Shown piece after piece: positions 19,515-27,362 of a stretch of DNA of 64,000 bases (position 1 is its first letter; every line of letters begins with the position of its first letter). The DNA comes from Bacteroidota bacterium (GTDB taxonomy: Bacteria > Bacteroidota > Ignavibacteria > Ignavibacteriales > Ignavibacteriaceae): assembly GCA_021815405.1 (NCBI GenBank), contig JAKAGV010000014.1, forward strand, positions 62,001 to 126,000, given 5' to 3'. Below the pieces are notes generated by a model. That model saw only the letters and a list, made by a program, of their open reading frames with translations. It was not told where the DNA came from and ran no database searches. The position numbers and the translations under genes were made by a program.

Positions 19515-20198
19515 TTGGATTCAAATTTAATAAGAATATTTATTGCAGATGATCATCATCTTTTTAGAGAAGGCATCGTAAGTTTATTAAGAGATGCACA
19601 AGATATTATTGTTGCTGGTGAAGCAGAAAACGGCGAGCAGCTTTATACAAAATATTTCGAAATATTACCCGATATAATTCTTTCGGATATTTCCATGCCT
19701 TTAATTTCAGGAATTGAAGCAATCTATAAAATCAAGCAAATGGATAAATCTGCAAAGGTTCTTTTCCTTTCGATGTATGATAGTGAGGAATTTATTTATT
19801 ATACGCTAAAAGCCGGAGGACTTGGACTTGCAAGTAAGAATATAATTAAGAGCGAATTAATCAATGCAATTAGAATTGTAAACAAAGGAAATTATTATTT
19901 TGGGAAGAATTATAATGAAGAAGATATTTCATTATTAATAGAAAAATTTGATTCGATTCTATCACCTCAGATTGATCTAAATGATATTTCATTGTCGCCA
20001 AGAGAAATTCAAACACTTAAATTTATAAGCGAAGGATTTACAAGTAAAGAAATAGCTGATAAGCTTGAAGTCAGCAAGCGAACCGTTGATACCCACAGGA
20101 CACACCTTATGTCAAAACTTAATCTGCGGACATTACCTGAACTTATAAAATTTGCTATTCAGTTTTCTTTTAAAGAACAAATGAAGGAGGAAAAGTAA
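19515..20198 (+). CDS. NarL/FixJ-family response regulator
   Basis: A 227-residue partner of the preceding kinase. The receiver domain has the acidic pair in ADDHH and the phosphoacceptor Asp58 (DIILSDISMP), with the conserved Ser/Lys positions further on (LFLSMYD, ASKN). The LuxR-type helix-turn-helix is at about 158-220 (LSPREIQTLKFISEGFTSKEIA...RTVDTHRTHLMSKL). The start is TTG 19515, 2 bp after the kinase stop; GGAG lies in the kinase end and supports this start. It activates or represses promoters when phosphorylated; the adjacent GH9 gene is a candidate target by position only. Confidence 0.93.
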   Translation: MDSNLIRIFIADDHHLFREGIVSLLRDAQDIIVAGEAENGEQLYTKYFEILPDIILSDISMPLISGIEAIYKIKQMDKSAKVLFLSMYDSEEFIYYTLKAGGLGLASKNIIKSELINAIRIVNKGNYYFGKNYNEEDISLLIEKFDSILSPQIDLNDISLSPREIQTLKFISEGFTSKEIADKLEVSKRTVDTHRTHLMSKLNLRTLPELIKFAIQFSFKEQMKEEK

Positions 20199-20401
20199 AA
20201 TAATATTGTGGGAAAGCAATTTTATATTTGCTAAAGACGTAATTTTAATATAATTTATATTCAGAGTTAAACTAAAAAATTTAATTATAGATTTAATCGC
20301 CACGCTGTTTTTATTTGGTCGGCTATTTTTAATTGGGGGAATCACAGGCTGAGTAATTGTTCAATAAAAATAATTTAATACTAATTCAATAGGAGAGTGC
20401 T

Positions 20402-20716
20402 ATGAATATTTTTATCGGGAACCTATCTAAAAGCGTAACCGAAGACGATTTGGTAAGATTGTTCTCCGAATACGGGCATGTCCACAGTACAAAAATTATA
20501 AGGGATATGTTTACTCAAGAATCCAAAGGTTATGGATTTATTGAAATGCCCGGACAGAATGAAGCCCAAAAAGCTATAGAGAGCCTTAATATGAAAGAAT
20601 TTATGGGCAAAAAGCTTACGGTAAACGAAGCCCGTTCTAGAGTCGGTAGGGATAGAAGATCCCGGGACTCCCGATATAGCGGCAGAAGCAATGGGAGCCG
20701 ACCTGGAAATAGATAA
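20402..20716 (+). CDS. Small RRM-type RNA-binding protein
   Basis: A 104-residue protein consisting of one RNA recognition motif (about 1-78) with RNP2 IFIGNLS (3-9) and RNP1 KGYGFIEM (42-49), then an Arg/Gly/Ser-rich tail (GRDRRSRDSRYSGRSNGSRPGNR). Such stand-alone RRM proteins are common in Bacteroidota and cyanobacteria and bind RNA post-transcriptionally, often in stress or cold response. AGGAGAG precedes ATG 20402. The 203-bp leader upstream is long and AT-rich and may carry its promoter or a regulated 5' UTR. Confidence 0.93.
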   Translation: MNIFIGNLSKSVTEDDLVRLFSEYGHVHSTKIIRDMFTQESKGYGFIEMPGQNEAQKAIESLNMKEFMGKKLTVNEARSRVGRDRRSRDSRYSGRSNGSRPGNR

Positions 20717-21098
20717 TACCTTGATCGGGTAAATACTATTTCGTGAAAAGAAGCAGCCAACGTTTACGGCAACGGCAACATAAACAATACAGATGCCTTG
20801 TTGATTGCAAGAAGGTAAAAAGGATTACTCCGGTTTTACTCTAAGCCGAGGCGGTACTTTGATATTCCGGCAACAATTACTTTTGTAATAGAGAAAATAG
20901 TCTGAATTCCAAAGCCCTCACAATATGCGACATAAATAAATCTGACTAATCCGCTGCAATTGCTAAGCATAAATGAGTTCGCTCTAAAAAGCTAAAAAAC
21001 GAAATGTCATCCCCACGAAAGTGGGAATCTATTCGATAATCAAAACTTTTTGGATTCCCATTTCCATGGGAATGACCTTTTTAGAGAGGGTTTATAAA
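20717..21098. other. Intergenic stretch carrying a palindromic element
   Basis: A 382-bp gap between the convergent RRM and GH47 genes. Its right part is a palindromic repeat element (20982-21086). The left 265 bp show no gene or clear terminator. Confidence 0.6.
20982..21086. repeat. MITE-like palindromic element with terminal inverted repeats
   Basis: The ends are perfect 10-bp inverted repeats (CTCTAAAAAG at 20982-20991, CTTTTTAGAG at 21077-21086). Inside are two hairpins built on GTCAT...CCCAC/GTGGG...AATC and GGATTCCCAT/ATGGGAATGAC. Length is 105 bp with no coding capacity. Its overall plan (terminal repeats plus two GTCATTCC-type hairpins) resembles the elements at 31063 and 59875, though the sequence differs. 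Confidence 0.65.
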
Positions 21099-22505
21099 TC
21101 ATTTAAAATTTTTCTGCATTGGATGACCTTCTGTATTAAAAATTATTTTACTGAAGTCTAGAGTTCTTTCCGGTGCAAAAAGTAAATAAAGATATTTCAA
21201 AGTCTCTGCAAAGAAAAAGCTTTCCATTGCGTCTCTCTTCTCTTTAGTGATAACACTTTTTAACTCGGCAAAGCCGCTGTTTGTTTTGCAGTACTTTACA
21301 ATGTTGTCGAGGAAAGTTTTACCCATTTCCAAATACCTTTGATCGTGTGTGTAATGGTATAGATAGTAAGCGGATTCAATTATTTCCGGACGAAGCGGAT
21401 ATCCTGGAGAAATTATTTTCATAGTACTGTAATCAATTTCCTCAGGTTCTATACCTTCAAGGTTCCACATTTTATAACATGAATTTTCAAGCGCTTCAGC
21501 TCTTTTTAAATCTCCGCTAAGTGCTAATTCAGCAGGGAAGAAAGCATCGAGAGCACCAAAATGTGTCGAAATTCTTTTACCTGTATTCATATCTGTATGT
21601 CCGTACCAAAACCCTGTTGCTGCTTTATCAGCAAGATATTTATTGACTGCTTTAATACTCGCCTTCCACATTCTTTCCAGATCCTTATCTCCAAAAAGCT
21701 TCCATCCTTTAAGAAGATATTCATAATAAGAATCTATTCCACCGGTAATACTGCTATTAGTATTAACCCATTTACCTGTTTCGATATTTATTTCCGAACC
21801 GACTAAACCAAGTTTAGATCTTCTGTTAAACAATGCTTCTAGTGCATTTTTTGCTTTGTTGAAGTAAATAAGTTTTCCGGTCAGTTTACTCAGAGTACCA
21901 AGTTCAATAATGCAAGAACCAATCTCTGCAGGATTGCTTACTTCTCCGCTGACCACGCCGGTTTTCAAATTAATATAACGATAAGGCATTCCGGTTTTGG
22001 AATTAAATACCGGCATCAGTCTGTTTGCCAAATTCTCCGCTAATTTTAGAAATCCTTTATCGTGTGTTAATTCATAGCTTGAAAGTAAACCGCCGACAAG
22101 CCGTATGTTAATTTCAAAAAATTTGACAGTAATATTTTTATCGAATGAGAGACTGTCGAGAATAAGTTTTTTCGTTTCGTCTGCTTCTTTCTTTAATCCC
22201 ATTAAGTACATAGTATCGAAAGCATCAACCGGTGTCATCAGCAGTGAAGAAGAATACCAGTCTCTGTAAGTATTGCTAATCGGTTTTAATTCGTCGTGTT
22301 CCCATGCATATTTTTTATAGCCGTTCCACGCAAAAAGAAATTCTCTTTTTACTTTTTCCGCCATTTCCTTTTTGTTAATCTTTTTATTATTGATTAATAA
22401 AGAATTAGAATGATAATTTTTTGTTTTACCTAGAGATGAACTGCTGCACGTTAAGTAGATGCAAGATGACAGAACAAGTAGAAAATATGGCAATTTAAAA
22501 TTCAT
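21099..22505 (-). CDS. GH47 alpha-mannosidase, lipoprotein
   Basis: I place the start at ATG 22505 (MNFKLPYFLLVLSS) because AAGGA lies 8 nt upstream and the resulting N-terminus is a lipoprotein signal with Cys20 in IYLTC-SSSS; a longer frame to 22532 would overlap the upstream gene. The mature protein is a class I (GH47) alpha-mannosidase: MTPVDAFDTMYLMGL, RPEIIESAYYLYHYT, DAMESFFFAETLKYLYLLF and the C-terminal NTEGHP, whose Thr coordinates calcium in the family. Family members are inverting alpha-1,2-mannosidases. It follows the GH125 gene by 19 bp; the two form an operon for trimming alpha-mannan or high-mannose glycans at the cell envelope. Confidence 0.92.
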   Translation of the reverse strand: MNFKLPYFLLVLSSCIYLTCSSSSLGKTKNYHSNSLLINNKKINKKEMAEKVKREFLFAWNGYKKYAWEHDELKPISNTYRDWYSSSLLMTPVDAFDTMYLMGLKKEADETKKLILDSLSFDKNITVKFFEINIRLVGGLLSSYELTHDKGFLKLAENLANRLMPVFNSKTGMPYRYINLKTGVVSGEVSNPAEIGSCIIELGTLSKLTGKLIYFNKAKNALEALFNRRSKLGLVGSEINIETGKWVNTNSSITGGIDSYYEYLLKGWKLFGDKDLERMWKASIKAVNKYLADKAATGFWYGHTDMNTGKRISTHFGALDAFFPAELALSGDLKRAEALENSCYKMWNLEGIEPEEIDYSTMKIISPGYPLRPEIIESAYYLYHYTHDQRYLEMGKTFLDNIVKYCKTNSGFAELKSVITKEKRDAMESFFFAETLKYLYLLFAPERTLDFSKIIFNTEGHPMQKNFK

Positions 22506-22524
22506 TTCGTAGTCCTTAAATAGT

Positions 22525-23967
22525 TTAGTCAAAATTTAATTTTAAAAGATTTGGTTTCTCATTGTAAATTTTTATTATCAGCTCACCGAATAAAGTATTT
22601 GCCCATGCAAACCATTTTCTTGTAAATTTCTTCGGATCATCTTTCTCGAATGACTCATGGATAAATCCTGTTCCCGCATTTGTATTTATTAGAGATCTTA
22701 TGCATGAGGAAATTTCTTTATCATTTGAAGAGGTAAGAGCCTGCATGATAAAACTGAGAGGCCAAATTTTTCCTAAGCCTGTATGCGGACTTCCGATTCC
22801 ATCGCCGAATTTTCCTTTAAAGAAATAAGGATTGCTATCGCTGAATACAAACTTTCTAGTATTCTTATAAATTGGATCGGTTTCCGAAAAGCTGCCGTAA
22901 TAAGGAAGCGATAATAATCCGGGGAAGCTTGGATCATCCATAAACAGACGGTTTCCAAAGCCGTCTGCCTCGAATGAAATCATTTCTCCGAAATCAAGAT
23001 GTTTTGTCAGCGCATATTTCTTCAATGCAGTTTCTACTTCGTCTGAAAGAGCAGAGCATTCGTTTGCAAAATCTTTGTCACCGATTATCTTTGTGAACAT
23101 TTCCGAAAGCTGTCTAAGCGAAACAACTGCAAAGTAATTCGAAGGAACAAAGAAAAGAAAAATTGTTGAATCATCGGAAGGTCTGAAAACTGAGCATATC
23201 AATCCTACCGGCTTAATCGGATTTCCGTAACCGCCGCCTGCAACGGTATCCGTTTGTGTTGCAGTTACTCTCTGAAATTTATATGGACCATGACCGTTTT
23301 TTCTTTGTTGCTGCTTGAAAGTTTTCAAGACAAGCTTCATAGCCGACTGCCATTCGCTATCAAAGCAGGAAGTGTCACCAGTAATTTTCCAAAAATTGTA
23401 TGCAAGTTTTATTGGATAACAAAGCGAGTCTAATTCCCATTTCCTTTCATGCAATTCCGGTTTCATAGTAGTCAGATCTTTATCCCACGGACTTCCAGTC
23501 GGTCCGTAATTAAATGCATTTGCATAAGGATCGATCAGTATACATTTTGTCTGCCTGTTGATTACACCGGCAAGAAGTTGTTTAAGCTTAACATCTTTAT
23601 TTGCTAATTGAAGATAAGGAGTGACTTGCGCTGTGGAATCTCTCAGCCACATTGCGTTAATATCTCCGGTAATGACAAATGTATCCGGCTTTCCATCTAT
23701 CATTTGAAATTTAACAGTGGTATCGAGAGTGTTCGGATAACAATTTTCAAACATCCATGCAAGTTCTTTATTCTTAATAGCTGATTTAACTTTCTGGATT
23801 TCTTCCTCAACGGCAGTGCTGGTGAATTTTCGATCTTCAGGTTTAGGACGTTGGCTTATATAGCCGCCATCCATATGAAGAGACGGAATTTTTAATCCAG
23901 ATATTGAAAGTCCTGCTAAAGCAATCCCACCCGTTTTAATAAATTCTCTTCTTGACGACATGGACAA
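22525..23967 (-). CDS. GH125 exo-alpha-1,6-mannosidase
   Basis: A 480-residue protein with a Tat-like leader (SSRREFIKTGGIALAGLSISG), so export folded is likely. The rest matches GH125 (formerly DUF1237), metal-independent inverting exo-alpha-1,6-mannosidases: TGDINAMWLRDSTAQVTPYL (short conserved substrate-binding motif), YANAFNYGPTGSPWDKD, HERKWELDSLCYPI and GFIHESF with a candidate catalytic Glu. It is first in an operon with the GH47 gene. Combined alpha-1,2- and alpha-1,6-demannosylation is the sensible joint function; the GH38 enzyme at 951 could finish the job. Confidence 0.93.
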   Translation of the reverse strand: MSMSSRREFIKTGGIALAGLSISGLKIPSLHMDGGYISQRPKPEDRKFTSTAVEEEIQKVKSAIKNKELAWMFENCYPNTLDTTVKFQMIDGKPDTFVITGDINAMWLRDSTAQVTPYLQLANKDVKLKQLLAGVINRQTKCILIDPYANAFNYGPTGSPWDKDLTTMKPELHERKWELDSLCYPIKLAYNFWKITGDTSCFDSEWQSAMKLVLKTFKQQQRKNGHGPYKFQRVTATQTDTVAGGGYGNPIKPVGLICSVFRPSDDSTIFLFFVPSNYFAVVSLRQLSEMFTKIIGDKDFANECSALSDEVETALKKYALTKHLDFGEMISFEADGFGNRLFMDDPSFPGLLSLPYYGSFSETDPIYKNTRKFVFSDSNPYFFKGKFGDGIGSPHTGLGKIWPLSFIMQALTSSNDKEISSCIRSLINTNAGTGFIHESFEKDDPKKFTRKWFAWANTLFGELIIKIYNEKPNLLKLNFD

Positions 23968-24183
23968 TCCTATTAAAAAAGTGGATGAAAATATAGCTAT
24001 AATTGTTTTAACAAGACACCCTTTTATAACTATAACTTTAATTTATTGCCCAAATCAAATCTGAATTGTTTATCCTAATAAAATTGAAAGAGAGAGAATA
24101 GAATCTATGATGTAAGATTGGAACAAAAAAAGAGGAGAACCTTTGTCAGATTCTCCTCAAGGTAAGTTAGAGCAATGAAAAAT

Positions 24184-24669
24184 TTATCTTTCCCAATAGA
24201 CTCGAATTCCTTTTTCACCGTTAAGATATTTGAAAGTGAAATTGCCTTGATATGATCTTGATAGAGCTTCACCTATTCTTCTAGCAATATGAACGCCCGT
24301 AGTTGTTAACTGTGCAAACCCCTTACTCAATTTCATTGAAATTATTCGTTCGAGAGGTCTTTCGTTTTTTTCCAGTTTTTCGGTATTGCGGATTAGGTTT
24401 TCTATTTCTTTTTCATGTCCTTCGAAGAACCTGCCTTTGATTTCTATAAATCCGGCAGGGTAGTTGTCGCTTATTCTTCTGCAAGCAGGACACATTGTTT
24501 TAATTGCATGATTTTCTATTTCATTCCATGTCCATCTGCCGTTCATAAATACGGCTCCGCAAGATGTACAAGTTTGAATTGCCGGAAGTGTGTTTTTCCC
24601 TCTGTAGGTGTCTTTTCTTTTCTCCTTTATCAATTTGTCATTTCGTCTTTGTGAGTTTCTCATTCTCAT
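24184..24669 (-). CDS. Zinc-ribbon protein of unknown function (NMD3-like N-terminal zinc module)
   Basis: A 161-residue basic protein. Two CxxC knuckles (Cys34/Cys37 in CTSCG and Cys60/Cys63 in CPAC) form a probable zinc ribbon; the remainder (about 70-161) is an alpha/beta domain ending YLNGEKGIRVYWER. It resembles small conserved bacterial proteins annotated as NMD3-like/BCAM0308 family, but I am unsure of the name. GAGGAG sits 6 nt before ATG 24669. It stands alone between GH125 and recD2. RNA or ribosome binding is a guess from the zinc module and charge. Confidence 0.7.
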   Translation of the reverse strand: MRMRNSQRRNDKLIKEKRKDTYRGKNTLPAIQTCTSCGAVFMNGRWTWNEIENHAIKTMCPACRRISDNYPAGFIEIKGRFFEGHEKEIENLIRNTEKLEKNERPLERIISMKLSKGFAQLTTTGVHIARRIGEALSRSYQGNFTFKYLNGEKGIRVYWER

Positions 24670-25198
24670 ATTTACTCCTCATTGAATTTTTTAAGGATAT
24701 AATTTGACTTTTATGATTTACCAGGGCTTTTCTTTTAATGAAACCGGTGAATATTGAAATGAGTTTTATTGTTGATTTATCTACCTCCGATATTTATTGT
24801 AAATGTTGAAACGAGAAAATGATTGATATTCCTATGCTTTTCCTCCTTAGTTTTTTTTGTGATTGATATTTATTGAAGTGAAGATTTGAAATCATGTTAA
24901 ATTTCATGATACTGTTCTTTTTCAATGACAATGTAGTCTTCTTTTACCGGATTGTCAATTGAATTATTCGTGAATCTTCTTGAAATTGATTAATTCCACA
25001 ATCTGCATCAATCGAAGATTAATCGGCAAAATTGTCAAATTATTCTCTATATCAAAATATTCAAGTATAATTTATAATTGGTCAAAATTTTCCATAAAAG
25101 AAGCTTAACGTTTTTCTTTTTATTCATAAATCTTATACTCTGCAACAATATTTCTTATATTTCGTATTGAATATCTTATAAGAAATAAACCGGAGATT
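24670..25198. other. Long AT-rich intergenic region
   Basis: About 530 bp between the divergent zinc-ribbon and recD2 genes. I find no convincing gene in either strand. TGATTGATATT occurs twice (about 24820 and 24860). A 10-bp inverted repeat near the recD2 start is listed separately. Confidence 0.5.
25150..25186. promoter_or_regulatory. Inverted repeat in the recD2 promoter region
   Basis: ATTTCTTATA (25150-25159) and TATAAGAAAT (25177-25186) form a perfect 10-bp inverted repeat with a 17-nt spacer, ending 13 bp before the recD2 ATG. It may be an operator or a leader hairpin close to the ribosome-binding site CCGGAG. Confidence 0.35.
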
Positions 25199-27310
25199 AT
25201 GCAGACACTTCACGGTACAATCGATGTTTATATCTTCCGAAATAACGATACCGGCTACAGTGTTATCAAACTGGAAGACGGCTCTACCGTCGTTGGAGTA
25301 TTGCCTAAATTCAGCAGCGGCGAAACTGTAGAATTTAACGGTGATTGGATAACTCATTCAAAGTTCGGAAGACAGTTTAATGCCGAAGGGTTTAAGATGA
25401 GTCTACCAGTTACTAAGGAAGGCATTATTAAATTCTTAGGTTCAAGAATAATAAAAGGAATTGGCGAACGAACCGCAAAAAAGATTGTCGATAAATTTGG
25501 AGAACAAACGCTCGATATTTTGGATAACAACATTGAACGCCTGCATGAAATAAAAGGCTTTAGCAGAAGGAAAATTGAAGAGGTTCGTGAAGGCTGGAAA
25601 GCTCAGCGCGGTGTTAAAGATGCAATGATTGCCCTACAATCTCTTGGGATTACTTCCGGGATGGCTATGAAGATATACAAAGCATATGGCGAGCAATCTT
25701 TAAATATTGTTAAAACCAATCCATATCAATTAACGTTTGATGTTTGGGGAATTGGATTTAAGCTTGCTGATAGGATTGGAGAAAGTGTCGGCATAAGTCG
25801 TGATCATCCTTTTCGAATTAAAGCCGGAATTATTTTTATTCTTAATGAAGCCGGAAAGAACGGACATGTTTATCTTCCAGAACAAGAATTAATTCAACAT
25901 TGCAGTCGAATGCTTGAGTATGAGCTTTCACAATCCGATCAGATACTTATTGACCTGGAACGTGATGGTCAAATAGTTATAAAGGAGAACAAAATTTATC
26001 CTGCAGAACTTTTTTATGCAGAAACCGGAATTGCTCAAATGATTAAGAACCTTATGAGCACCGAACCGAATAGGAAGTATGAACTTGAGAAAATCTTGAA
26101 TTCGGTTTCTCAACGGTTTTCCAATGAACAGGTCAGAGCAATAAAAAGTTCGTTTGAAAATAAAATCCTTATACTAAATGGTGGACCGGGTACGGGAAAG
26201 ACCGAAACATTAAAAGGTATAATTAAATGTTATGAAACTTCAGTTTCCGGCAGCACAAAGAGCATGAAAATTCTTCTTGCAGCGCCAACCGGCAGAGCAG
26301 CAAAAAGAATTTCCGAAGTGGTTGGTCGTGAAGCGAAGACTATTCACCGTATGCTTGAATACAACCCTACACTTGGCTTATTCAGTTATAATGATGAAAA
26401 TAAACTTGAAGCTGATTTGATAATTATCGATGAGGTTTCAATGATTGATACTTATTTGATGTACCACCTTCTTGAAGCGGTAAATGAAAATACGGTACTT
26501 GTACTTGTCGGCGATACAAACCAGCTGCCTTCGGTTGGTCCGGGTAATGTCCTTCATGATTTGATAAATTCCGATTTAATTCCTGTCGTAACATTGACAA
26601 AAATTTTTCGACAAGCCGAGCAGAGTGAAATTGTAATCGCAGCTCATCAAATAAATAACGGAACGCTTCCTAATATCTCTAATAATAAAGAAAGTGATTT
26701 CTTTTTTATAGAAGAAAATGACGAGACAAAAATACCAGATCTGATTCTGGATTTATGCAAGCGTAGACTTCCTTCAAAATATAATTTTAATGTATTAAAT
26801 GATATTCAAGTTCTTAGTCCAATGCACAGAGGCGAAGCCGGCACAATTATTTTGAATAATACCTTACAGGAAGGATTAAATAAGGGTGCAGTAATCTTAA
26901 AGCATGGCGGCTATAATTATAAGATCGGTGATAAGGTAATGCAGCTAAAAAATAATTATGAGAAAGAAATTTTTAATGGAGACCTCGGTATTATTCTTAG
27001 CGGCAGCACGGAGAAAAAATCATTATCAATAGAATTTAACGACAAGGTTTTTAACTACGATGCAGCTGAACTAGATGAGATTACACTTGCATACGCAGCA
27101 ACAGTCCATAAAAGTCAGGGAAGTGAATATCCGTGTGTAATACTTGCTTTATCTTCTTCCCATCATGTCATGCTTCAAAGGAATCTTTTATATACCGCAG
27201 TTACTCGCGCAGTAAAGCTGATGATTATCGTTGGAACAAAGCGTGCATTATCAACGGCGGTGAGGAATAATAGAATTAGCGAAAGATATACAACCCTATT
27301 TAAATCTTAA
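25199..27310 (+). CDS. recD2: RecD2-type SF1B DNA helicase
   Basis: A 703-residue protein with the RecD2 plan: N-terminal OB-like and helix-hairpin-helix region (about 1-190; FLGSRIIKGIGERTAKKI, GFSRRKIEEV), then an SF1 motor with Walker A GGPGTGKTE (328-336), Walker B IIIDEVSM with Asp411/Glu412, GDTNQLPSVGPG, and a C-terminal UvrD-like motif (YAATVHKSQGSEYP, LYTAVTRA). The long N-terminal extension separates RecD2 from RecBCD-type RecD. It is a 5'-3' DNA helicase in repair or recombination. ATG 25199 is preceded by CCGGAG. No RecB/RecC genes are nearby, as expected for RecD2. Confidence 0.93.
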   Translation: MQTLHGTIDVYIFRNNDTGYSVIKLEDGSTVVGVLPKFSSGETVEFNGDWITHSKFGRQFNAEGFKMSLPVTKEGIIKFLGSRIIKGIGERTAKKIVDKFGEQTLDILDNNIERLHEIKGFSRRKIEEVREGWKAQRGVKDAMIALQSLGITSGMAMKIYKAYGEQSLNIVKTNPYQLTFDVWGIGFKLADRIGESVGISRDHPFRIKAGIIFILNEAGKNGHVYLPEQELIQHCSRMLEYELSQSDQILIDLERDGQIVIKENKIYPAELFYAETGIAQMIKNLMSTEPNRKYELEKILNSVSQRFSNEQVRAIKSSFENKILILNGGPGTGKTETLKGIIKCYETSVSGSTKSMKILLAAPTGRAAKRISEVVGREAKTIHRMLEYNPTLGLFSYNDENKLEADLIIIDEVSMIDTYLMYHLLEAVNENTVLVLVGDTNQLPSVGPGNVLHDLINSDLIPVVTLTKIFRQAEQSEIVIAAHQINNGTLPNISNNKESDFFFIEENDETKIPDLILDLCKRRLPSKYNFNVLNDIQVLSPMHRGEAGTIILNNTLQEGLNKGAVILKHGGYNYKIGDKVMQLKNNYEKEIFNGDLGIILSGSTEKKSLSIEFNDKVFNYDAAELDEITLAYAATVHKSQGSEYPCVILALSSSHHVMLQRNLLYTAVTRAVKLMIIVGTKRALSTAVRNNRISERYTTLFKS

Positions 27311-27313
27311 AAT

Positions 27314-27350
27314 TTAGAGATGGCATCTTTTTGAATGATGCCATCTCTAA
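27314..27350. terminator. Bidirectional hairpin terminator
   Basis: A perfect 14-bp stem (TTAGAGATGGCATC with its complement at 27337-27350) between the convergent recD2 and M4 peptidase genes, with T-rich loop and A/T-rich flanks. Confidence 0.85.
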
Positions 27351-27362
27351 CTCTGAAATGAA

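Noticed and set aside
22506-22532. Upstream start codon for the GH47 gene
   Set aside because: It would overlap the GH125 stop, lacks a ribosome-binding site and spoils the lipoprotein signal; ATG 22505 has AAGGA at good spacing.
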